Shown here in pieces: positions 51,610 through 58,558 of a stretch of 64,000 nucleotides of DNA. Position 1 is the first letter of the stretch; every line of letters starts with the position of its first letter. Location: the NCBI RefSeq assembly GCF_005765165.1, contig NZ_VCIW01000003.1, positions 62,001 through 126,000 of the forward strand. Direction: 5' to 3'. This DNA is from Paenibacillus antri. GTDB taxonomy: Bacteria; Bacillota; Bacilli; Paenibacillales; YIM-B00363. Under the pieces are notes generated by a model that saw only the letters and a list, made by a program, of their open reading frames with translations, searched no databases and had not been told where the DNA came from. The translations under genes were made by a program, and so were the position numbers.

Positions 51610-52686
51610 ATGGTGCAAAAAAACGACGGCATGAACTATGCCCCGCAAGGGAAACCGAAGCCGGTCGTCGGTTCGGGCGAATTCGTCTTCGCCGCGACGG
51701 CGCTGGAGCACGGGCACATCTACGGGCAATGCAACGGCTTGGTCGAGGCGGGCGGCACGCTGAAGTGGGTGTACGACCCCGATCCGAAGAAGGTCGAAGC
51801 GTTCGCGGCGAAATACCCGGGCGTACAGGTCGCTAGATCGTTGGATGAAATATTGCAGGACGCCGACGTCCGTCTCGTGGCGGGAGCGGCGATCCCTTCC
51901 GATCGATGCGCCCTCGGCCTTACGGTTATGAAGCATGGCAAAGATTACTTCACGGATAAGACGCCGTTCACTTCGCTCGAGCAGGTGGAGGCGGCTCGCG
52001 AAGCCGCGGCCGCTACCGGCCAGAAGTACATGGTGTATTACAGCGAACGGCTGCACGTCGAGAGCGCGGTGTTCGCGGGGCAGCTCATCGCGGACGGCGC
52101 GATCGGGCGCGTCGTGCAGGTGATCGGCACGGGGCCACATCGGTTGAACGCGCCGTCGCGGCCGGACTGGTTTTTCAAGAAAGCGCAATACGGCGGCATT
52201 CTGTGCGACATCGGCAGCCATCAGATCGAACAGTTCTTGTTCTATGCAGGCTGCTCCGACGCGCGGGTCGCGTCGAGCAAGGTCGCGAACTATCATAACA
52301 AGGATTATCCGGAGCTGGAGGATTTCGGCGACGCGACGCTCGTCGGCGACAACGGCGCGACCAACTATTTCCGCGTCGACTGGCTGACGCCGAACGGACT
52401 CGGCACGTGGGGCGACGGCCGGACGATCATCCTCGGCACCGAGGGCTATATCGAGCTTCGGAAGTACATCGACATTGCGCGCGAGAAGTCGGGAGATCAT
52501 CTGTACTTGGTCAACGGCGAAGGGGAGAAGCACTTGTCGCTCCGCGGCCAGGTCGGGTACCCGTTCTTCGGCGAATTGATCTTGGATTGCCTGAACCGAA
52601 CGGAGAAGGCGATGACGCAGGCGCACGCGTTCAAAGCCGGCGAATTGTGCGTCCGGGCGCAGCTGCAAGCCGAGCGGGTAGAATAA
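51610..52686 (+). CDS. Gfo/Idh/MocA-family oxidoreductase (second)
   Basis: This 358-residue member of the same family has a divergent nucleotide-binding start (EFVFAATALEHGHIYGQCN), where the GxGxxG is replaced by AATALEHG. It also has the family's catalytic Lys region (DYFTDKTPFTSLEQ), a middle motif YSERLHVESAVFAGQLI and the active-site His in GGILCDIGSHQIEQFLFYAG. The altered glycine motif may mean unusual cofactor binding. It ends the three-gene unit; an AraC regulator follows on the same strand. Confidence 0.88.
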   Translation: MVQKNDGMNYAPQGKPKPVVGSGEFVFAATALEHGHIYGQCNGLVEAGGTLKWVYDPDPKKVEAFAAKYPGVQVARSLDEILQDADVRLVAGAAIPSDRCALGLTVMKHGKDYFTDKTPFTSLEQVEAAREAAAATGQKYMVYYSERLHVESAVFAGQLIADGAIGRVVQVIGTGPHRLNAPSRPDWFFKKAQYGGILCDIGSHQIEQFLFYAGCSDARVASSKVANYHNKDYPELEDFGDATLVGDNGATNYFRVDWLTPNGLGTWGDGRTIILGTEGYIELRKYIDIAREKSGDHLYLVNGEGEKHLSLRGQVGYPFFGELILDCLNRTEKAMTQAHAFKAGELCVRAQLQAERVE

Positions 52687-52741
52687 GCGAGGCGGATCTT
52701 GTACAATGGGGGAAAGCCTGATTCGGGAAGGATCCCTGGAC

Positions 52742-53587
52742 ATGAGACCCGTAGAGCTCGGACATCGGAAAGATCACCCGTTGGAGATGACGTTCCATTC
52801 GCATCCTTACTATGAAATTTTCTTTTTTCACAGCGGACGATGCAATTACGTCATCGGGCCGAACGTCTACTCGCTGTCGCCCGGCGACCTCATTTTGATG
52901 CACGGCATGACGCTGCACACGCCGAATCCGGATACGCGGGTGCCGTATGTGCGGAGCATGATTCATTTCCAACCGGAGTTCCTGCATGAGTTTATGAATC
53001 GGAAATATATCGCTCCGCTGCTGAGACCCTTCGAAGAGCTGCGCAATTACCGGCTGCAGACCGGGGCGCGGAAGGACGAGGTCGAGCGGCTGCTCGCGGA
53101 TATGGCGGCGCTGCAGGACTCGCCGGAGGAGCGCGCCTACGAGCGGTTCTTGCTGCGATTTATCGACTTGCTGTACGTCGTGGGCGAGCTGTGCCGCTCG
53201 CCGATGGCGGCGGACGCCGTCGACGGCGTCCGCTCGGAGCGGGAGCATCATGTGCAGCGCGTGATCGACTTCATCGAGTCGCATTACGCGGAGGACTTCT
53301 CGATGGAGGACGTGGAGCGGGAGCTGCACGTCAGCCGACATTATCTCGCCCGGGTGTTCAAGGCGTGGACCGGCTGGACCGTGTTCCAGTTTCTGTATCA
53401 GCGCCGGATCAATCAGGCGAAGACGTTGTTCCTCGTCGACGGCGAGCTGTCCGTCTCCGAAGTGAGCGAGCGCGTCGGCTTCAAGCATCTGTCTCACTTC
53501 AGCCGCGTCTTCAAGCAGTGGGAAGGCTGCGCGCCCGAGCAATACAAGCGGTCGCTCGCCGCCTCGCCTCGTTCGTGGCGGAGTTGA
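52742..53587 (+). CDS. AraC-family regulator with cupin domain
   Basis: The 281-residue regulator has a cupin sensor (MTFHSHPYYEIFFFHSGRC, LSPGDLILMHGMTLHTPN) and a C-terminal double helix-turn-helix (MEDVERELHVSRHYLARVFK, SEVSERVGFKHLSHFSRVFK, ending APEQYKRS). It probably controls the preceding isomerase-dehydrogenase genes. The ATG at 52742 follows GGAAGGAT; an ATG at 52706 lies in a TACAAT -10-like sequence and is likely upstream of the transcript. Confidence 0.88.
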   Translation: MRPVELGHRKDHPLEMTFHSHPYYEIFFFHSGRCNYVIGPNVYSLSPGDLILMHGMTLHTPNPDTRVPYVRSMIHFQPEFLHEFMNRKYIAPLLRPFEELRNYRLQTGARKDEVERLLADMAALQDSPEERAYERFLLRFIDLLYVVGELCRSPMAADAVDGVRSEREHHVQRVIDFIESHYAEDFSMEDVERELHVSRHYLARVFKAWTGWTVFQFLYQRRINQAKTLFLVDGELSVSEVSERVGFKHLSHFSRVFKQWEGCAPEQYKRSLAASPRSWRS

Positions 53588-53648
53588 GCGGGCGTCAGGG
53601 AGCATGGTATCATATCTATATCGAAAATAACTTCTGCGCGCAAAGCAT

Positions 53649-53685
53649 GCGCCGCCGGCCTAATGGGCCAGCGGCGCTTTTTTTT
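53649..53685 (+). terminator. Rho-independent terminator after the AraC gene
   Basis: The outer arms GCGCCGC and GCGGCGC, with inner GGCC pairs, are followed by eight T. Confidence 0.85.
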
Positions 53686-53719
53686 GTTGTTGCGCTATAT
53701 TTTCAGGAAGGGGAGACGG

Positions 53720-54418
53720 GTGTTGCTGTTCGAGGAACAATTCGAAGCTTGGCATCGGGGACATGTCGAGGCGAGCGCGGGAGAGCGTCGCCGGCGGTTG
53801 AAGGAAAAGTACGGGGATGCGGAAAAGTTGTTTTTACGCAATGTGTGGTTCCCGGCGTTCAAGTCGTTGGATGGTCTGTTTCCTGAACATGAAGTGCTGG
53901 ATGCGGAAGGGAAGACGAGATTCATGGACCACGCCTACATCGCGCCGGGTTTCTTATGGGGGTTCGAGGTGGACGGGTACGGACCGCATTTGAGAGACAT
54001 CGATCGGCGTCAGTTCGCGGACGAGCGCAGAAGGGATGTGAGTTTGAAGGCCCTTGGTTGGCGAATCGCGCGGTTTGCATTCGACGACGTCAACGAGAAG
54101 CCTTGGGTTTGCCGCCGGCTGTTAGAGATGATTTTGGGTGGATCGGCGAAGGAGAGGGAGGGGAATGCAGAAAGCTTCAGCAAGGACCGCGTCATTAGGC
54201 ATGCGATGGCGTTGGGAGGGACGATTAGCATAAGGGAGGCCCGGGGACTCCTTGGACAGAGCGATAAGCCGACGCTTGCCCTGCTTCGCGCGCTGGTCCG
54301 CGATGGCTTGCTTGAGCCATGCAGCGAGGGGGCGCAGCGGGTGCACCGGTACCGTCTCCGCAAGGAGGCGTTGGCGGAGTACTGGGGGACACATCCGTAT
54401 AGGAGTCCGAAGAAATAA
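53720..54418 (+). CDS. DUF559-like endonuclease-fold protein
   Basis: The 232-residue protein has a central region (RFMDHAYIAPGFLWGFEVDG, then RQFADERRRDVSLKALGWRI and ARFAFDDV) with the pattern of Vsr/DUF559-type PD-(D/E)XK nucleases: a conserved Asp, an ExDG strand and the alpha-helix-strand end. A basic C-terminal winged-helix-like part follows (ISIREARGLLGQSDKPTLAL, then LRALVRDGLLEP). The start is the GTG at 53720 after GGAAGGGGAGA; longer versions would begin inside the preceding terminator. Its stop codon is the first three bases of array B. No partner genes are seen. Confidence 0.7.
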   Translation: MLLFEEQFEAWHRGHVEASAGERRRRLKEKYGDAEKLFLRNVWFPAFKSLDGLFPEHEVLDAEGKTRFMDHAYIAPGFLWGFEVDGYGPHLRDIDRRQFADERRRDVSLKALGWRIARFAFDDVNEKPWVCRRLLEMILGGSAKEREGNAESFSKDRVIRHAMALGGTISIREARGLLGQSDKPTLALLRALVRDGLLEPCSEGAQRVHRYRLRKEALAEYWGTHPYRSPKK

Positions 54419-54945
54419 TCGGAGGATATCCGACTAATGGAGCCGCGGAGGCCGCTGGAGGCGGGATAGTCGGAGTTTTTCCGACTAATGGCGCCGCGGA
54501 GGCTGGAGGAGGCGGGATAGTCGGAGAATGTCCGACTAATCGGCCCTCGGAAGCCGCTGGAGGCGGGATAGTCGGAGATTGTCCGACTAATGGCGCCGCG
54601 GAGGCCGGTGGAGGCGGGATAGTCGGAGAATGTCCGTCTAATCGGCCCTCGGAAGCCGGTGGAGGCGGGATAGTCGGAGAATGTCCGACTAATGTCGCCG
54701 CGGAGACCGCTGGAAGCGGGATAGTCGGAGTTTATCCGACTAATCGGCCCGCGGAGGCCGCTGGAGGCGGGATAGTCGGAGATTGTCCGACTAATGGCGC
54801 CTCGTAAGCCGGTGGAGGAGGGATAGTCGGAGTTTTTCCGACTAATGGCGCCGCGGAGGTTGGAGGAGGCGGGATAGTCGGAGAATGTCCGACTAATGGC
54901 GCCGCGGAGGCGGGCGGGGGCGGGATAGTCGGAGAATGTCCGACT
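54416..54945. repeat. Array B: eleven 51-bp tandem palindromic repeats
   Basis: Palindromes start at 54416, 54467, 54518, 54569, 54620, 54671, 54722, 54773, 54824, 54875 and 54926, again at exactly 51 bases. The arms TAGTCGGA and TCCGACTA are kept in nine of eleven units, while the five-base loop varies (GAATG, GTTTT, GATTG, GTTTA, GGATA). Spacers are GC-rich and of two kinds (ATGGCGCCGCGG and ATCGGCCCTCGG starts). The array fills the entire gap between the DUF559 gene and convergent phnC. The palindrome is the one in array A, but the spacers differ. Minus-strand frames give a spurious Pro-rich 17-residue repeat. Confidence 0.93.
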
Positions 54946-54949
54946 CTCG

Positions 54950-55702
54950 TTACGCCCCGCCGTAGATCGTCTGCCGCACGGAAGCGTCGACCTCGTCGGG
55001 TCGGCCGTCGAAGACGACGCGGCCCTCGCGAAGGCCGACGATCCGGTTGCAGTACGCGAGGGCGAGCTCGACGTCGTGCAAGTTGACGACGGTGACGCGG
55101 CGGGCGTCCTCCCGGTGAATGCGGGCGAGCAGCTCGAGGATGCCGCGCGAGGTGACCGGGTCGAGGCTCGACACCGGCTCGTCCGCGAGCAGCACCGCGG
55201 GGCGCTGCACGAGCGCGCGAGCGATCGCGACGCGCTGCCGCTGGCCGCCGCTGAGCTGCTCGACGCGGCGCGGACCGAAGCCGCCGAGCTCGACCGCTTC
55301 CAGCGCGGCCGCCGCCGCGGCGCGTTCCCGCGCGCTGAAAAACCCGAGCGCGTTGCGCCATGCCGGACGCTGCCCGATCGCGCCGAGCAGCACGTTCGTC
55401 AGCGCGCTCGTACGAGGGACGAGTCCGAATTGCTGGAACACCATGCCGATGCCCGCGCGGCAATCGCGAAGCGCCCGCGAACCGAGCCGCGTCACGTCCC
55501 GGCCGTCGATCTCGACCGAACCCGACGACGGCTTGACCAGCGCGTTGATGCAGCGGATAAGCGTCGACTTGCCCGCGCCGCTGCGTCCGAGCACGCCCGT
55601 CATCTCGCCGGGGCGGAAGTCGAGCGTCACGTCGCGCAGCGCGGGCAAACCGCCGCCCGAGGCGTAATCGACGGTTACCCGCCGGAGCCGAACGGTCATC
55701 AC
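54950..55702 (-). CDS. phnC: Phosphonate-type ABC transporter ATP-binding protein
   Basis: The 250-residue ATPase has Walker A in GRSGAGKSTLIRCINALVKP near residue 40, a Q-loop in FQQFGLVPRTSALTNVLLG, the signature LSGGQRQRVAIARAL near residue 144, Walker B in VLLADEPVSSLDP and the H-loop in VNLHDVELAL. The NVLLGAIGQRPAWRNALGFF stretch is characteristic of PhnC. It energises import by the upstream PhnE and PhnD. The operon order on the minus strand is phnD-phnE-phnC. Its end lies four bases from array B. Confidence 0.93.
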   Translation of the reverse strand: MMTVRLRRVTVDYASGGGLPALRDVTLDFRPGEMTGVLGRSGAGKSTLIRCINALVKPSSGSVEIDGRDVTRLGSRALRDCRAGIGMVFQQFGLVPRTSALTNVLLGAIGQRPAWRNALGFFSARERAAAAAALEAVELGGFGPRRVEQLSGGQRQRVAIARALVQRPAVLLADEPVSSLDPVTSRGILELLARIHREDARRVTVVNLHDVELALAYCNRIVGLREGRVVFDGRPDEVDASVRQTIYGGA

Positions 55703-55715
55703 AACGCCGCCTTTC

Positions 55716-56474
55716 TTATATCATCTTTCTTCTCGCCCATGCGCTGAGCGCGTCGGCGAGAAGAACGAGCGCCATTATGACGATCACGTCGACCGTCACT
55801 TGGGCGTACTTGAAAATTTTAAAATGCATGAACAATTGCTGTCCGATGCCGCCGGCGCCGATGAAGCCCAAGATAAGGGACGTGCGGATCGCGACCTCGA
55901 ACCGATAAAAGTATTGCGAGACGACGTTCGGGGCGATCTGCGGCAAGATCCCGTACAACGCCTCCATGCCTCGCGACGCGCCCGCCGCGCGGAGCGCCTC
56001 CTGCGGGGCGGGATCGGCCGCTTCGACCAACTCGGAAACGAGCTTCCCGAGCACCCCGACGTTATGAAGCAGGATGGCGAGGACGGCCGGGAACGGACCG
56101 AGCCCGACCGCGACGACGAAGAGCAGGCCGAATACGATCTCCGGGACGGAACGCAGTAAGCTGAGGAACGCGCGAACGGCGCCCCTCAGCCATGGCGTCG
56201 CGACGTTGCCGGCCGCGAGAAGGCTGAGCGGCAAGGCGACGAGCAAGGCGAAGAAGGTGGACAGGAAGGCGATCATGAGCGTATCGATCGACAGCCGCAC
56301 CGCGTCGCCGAGTACGCTCCAGTCGGGAGGCAGCCAGTCGTTGCGCAGGAAGACGACGATATTCGCCGCCGCGGCGAACTTCGTGACGTCCAGCTCGAGC
56401 CCGATCCAACTCAAGGCGAGCAGGAGCGCAAGCGCCGTTCCTAAGGCGATCGTACTTTTCTTGAGCCAAAGCAT
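55716..56474 (-). CDS. phnE: Phosphonate-type ABC transporter permease
   Basis: The 252-residue membrane permease has about five or six helices (TALALLLALSWIGLELDVTK, LMIAFLSTFFALLVALPLSL) and the PhnE family's EAA-like loop (ELVEAADPAPQEALRAAGAS, then GILPQIAPNVVSQYFYRFE). It lies 13 bases upstream of phnC and 15 bases downstream of phnD. Only one permease gene is present, so it probably acts as a homodimer. Confidence 0.93.
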   Translation of the reverse strand: MLWLKKSTIALGTALALLLALSWIGLELDVTKFAAAANIVVFLRNDWLPPDWSVLGDAVRLSIDTLMIAFLSTFFALLVALPLSLLAAGNVATPWLRGAVRAFLSLLRSVPEIVFGLLFVVAVGLGPFPAVLAILLHNVGVLGKLVSELVEAADPAPQEALRAAGASRGMEALYGILPQIAPNVVSQYFYRFEVAIRTSLILGFIGAGGIGQQLFMHFKIFKYAQVTVDVIVIMALVLLADALSAWARRKMI

Positions 56475-56489
56475 ACCGCGTAGCCTCCG

Positions 56490-57377
56490 TTATTCGAGGC
56501 GGCCCTCTTTTTCCGCGACGACGCGGATGGACTCGTAATCCTCGTTGCTGGTCGGCGCGAAGCCGGAGATGCCGAAGCCGGACAAGATCGACTCGTCGGT
56601 AATCGATACGAACGTATCCTGCAGCTTCTTAATCAGTTCGGCGTCCATGCCTTTCTTGACGGCCCATGGATATTGATACAGCTCCTCGGATTGCCAAATC
56701 ACCTTGAACTGATTCCCGTCGATCGTGCCTTGTTCGACGAGGTTGTCGTAGATCGCGCTGTCGATCGCGCCGGCGTCCACATCCTTATTTTGCACCGCGA
56801 TCGCCGTAATATCGTGCGACCCCGTATAACGAACTTCCTTCAGCTTCGACTCCGTCTCCGAAACGAGCACGCCCCGCGCCTTCAATTCGACGCCAGGCAC
56901 GAGCGAGCCGGAGGTGCTGCTCGGGTCTCCGAAAGCGAACGAGACGGCGCCCGGGTCGGCGAACAATTCGTCGAGCGAATTCCAGGGGTTGTCCTTGTGC
57001 GTAATAATGTAAGAATAATAGAGCGGCTTTCCCTTCACCAATTGGACGACGATCGCTTCCGCGCCGCTCTTGTGATGCGCGACGACGTAGGTCAGCGGAC
57101 CGAAGAACGCCATATCGACATGTCCGAAGTTCATCGCTTCGACGACGCCGTTATAGTCCGGATAATCCGAGATCTCGACCTCTCGGTCAAGCGCGTCGGA
57201 CAGAATCGTCTGCAGCTTCTTCATCGCTTCGCCGAGCTGTCCTTCGGTTTGTACGGGAATGACGGCGATCTTGAACGGCTCGTCCGCCTTGGCGCCCGAT
57301 CCCGCGCAGCCCGTCAGCGCTGTCAATGCCAATATGATGGATAATAATGCCAGTAACGCTGTTTTGGAAAATTTCAT
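56490..57377 (-). CDS. phnD: Phosphonate/phosphate-like binding lipoprotein
   Basis: The 295-residue lipoprotein has lipobox ALTGC in a short signal sequence (LLALLSIILALTALTGC). The mature part is PhnD-like: FKIAVIPVQTEGQLGEAM, YNGVVEAMNFGHVDMAFFGP, YYSYIITHKDNPWNSLDELF and the ligand-site FGDPSSTSGSLVPG. Family members bind phosphonates, phosphite or similar anions. The ATG at 57377 is chosen because the signal sequence starts there; an in-frame ATG 14 codons upstream would add a charged extension before it. Confidence 0.92.
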   Translation of the reverse strand: MKFSKTALLALLSIILALTALTGCAGSGAKADEPFKIAVIPVQTEGQLGEAMKKLQTILSDALDREVEISDYPDYNGVVEAMNFGHVDMAFFGPLTYVVAHHKSGAEAIVVQLVKGKPLYYSYIITHKDNPWNSLDELFADPGAVSFAFGDPSSTSGSLVPGVELKARGVLVSETESKLKEVRYTGSHDITAIAVQNKDVDAGAIDSAIYDNLVEQGTIDGNQFKVIWQSEELYQYPWAVKKGMDAELIKKLQDTFVSITDESILSGFGISGFAPTSNEDYESIRVVAEKEGRLE

Positions 57378-57458
57378 CCTCTTCTTCTCTCCGTCTCTCG
57401 TAAGTTTCCTGAAATTCATGACCCCATTGAAAATTATTCAACGATTACTGTAACAAAC

Positions 57459-57495
57459 GCCCTTCGCATTTGTAAAGACGCGAAGGGCGCTTTTT
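57459..57495. terminator. Hairpin between the LysR gene and phnD
   Basis: GCCCTTCGC (57459-57467) and GCGAAGGGC (57480-57488) form a perfect 9-bp stem. The T-run lies on the plus-strand side; leftward, the stem is followed by GTTTGTTA. It could end the LysR transcript. Confidence 0.5.
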
Positions 57496-57497
57496 CG

Positions 57498-58382
57498 TTA
57501 CCTATAGATTTCCGCAGCGTTATCGAGGAACAACCGAATCATCGGATCCGATGCGCGAGTCGCTTCGAAGGCGGCATAAAAGCTTCGATCGGTCGGCAGT
57601 TCGGCGACCGTCCGTAACGCGCGCGGCAGCGACAGCGCCCAACGGGAGACGACCGTGGCGCCGACGCCGGCTTCGGCGAGCGCCATCGCCGATTCCGTCG
57701 AGGACGATACCGCGGCCGTCATCAAATCGGTTGCGGACAGGCCGATCCCCGCGAGCGCCCGATCGAGCGCCTGTCGCGTGCCGGAGCCTTCCTCCCGCAG
57801 GACGAAGGGCAAGGCGGTCCACTCCGGAGAAGCGCCGGCGGAATCCCCCGCCGGGGGTTCAATGACGGCGTCCGCGGCCGCGACGACGACGAGCGTGTCC
57901 GGCACGACCGGCACGAATTGCAGGACGGGGGAGGGACGGAGAACGCCGACGAACGCGACGTCGATGTGCCGCTGCTCGAGCCGCGATAACACGGCGTCCG
58001 AGCCGTCCTCGACGACCGACAGCTCGACGTGCGGATACCGCTCGATAAGCCGCTTCGCGATGGCCGGGAGCAAGTAAGAAGCGGGCACGGTCGAGGCGCC
58101 GATGCGAAGCTTCCCCGAGGGGACGCCGGCGCGCGAACGGCACTCGGCCGCCAGCGCATCCCACTCGGCCAGCATCGCCTTCCCGCGCTCGTAGACGAGC
58201 CTCCCGGCCGCGGTCGGCTCGACGCCTCCGGTACGGTGGAACAACGGGAGCCCGAGTTCGTCCTCCAACGCTTTGATTTGCTTGCTCAACGCGGACGGGG
58301 TCAGCCCGAGGGCGCCGGCCGCTTCCGTGAAGCTGCGGCGATCCACGATATTTACGAACGATTGCAATCTTTTCAGCTGCAT
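57498..58382 (-). CDS. LysR-family transcriptional regulator
   Basis: The 294-residue LysR regulator has an N-terminal helix-turn-helix (RLQSFVNIVDRRSFTEAA, LGLTPSALSKQIKALEDE, LGLPLFHRTGGVEPTAAG) and a periplasmic-binding-like effector domain (LRIGASTVPASYLLPAIAKR). The ATG at 58382 is chosen by alignment with the usual LysR start; the frame runs about 75 codons further upstream without a fitting ribosome site. It is divergent from the nucleotidase gene and upstream of phnD on the same strand. Which of these it controls is not evident. Confidence 0.9.
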   Translation of the reverse strand: MQLKRLQSFVNIVDRRSFTEAAGALGLTPSALSKQIKALEDELGLPLFHRTGGVEPTAAGRLVYERGKAMLAEWDALAAECRSRAGVPSGKLRIGASTVPASYLLPAIAKRLIERYPHVELSVVEDGSDAVLSRLEQRHIDVAFVGVLRPSPVLQFVPVVPDTLVVVAAADAVIEPPAGDSAGASPEWTALPFVLREEGSGTRQALDRALAGIGLSATDLMTAAVSSSTESAMALAEAGVGATVVSRWALSLPRALRTVAELPTDRSFYAAFEATRASDPMIRLFLDNAAEIYR

Positions 58383-58502
58383 GGGGAAAGCGTCACTTCC
58401 TTTTTTCCGGACGAGGATCATGATTGTAGTATACACGTCTGAAAGCCGACATGCGTTGGAATCTATTTTTTTTGTAAATATACCTATTTTAGTAGAAAAA
58501 TG

Positions 58503-58511
58503 TGGTAGAAT
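58503..58511 (+). promoter_or_regulatory. Extended -10 promoter of the nucleotidase gene
   Basis: TGGTAGAAT ends at 58511 (TGn then TAGAAT), about 48 bases before the ATG. No good -35 was seen. Confidence 0.45.
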
Positions 58512-58558
58512 CTGAACGTTGGTTAAAAAACGCGAATGGGTCCGGGAGGAGAGCGAGC

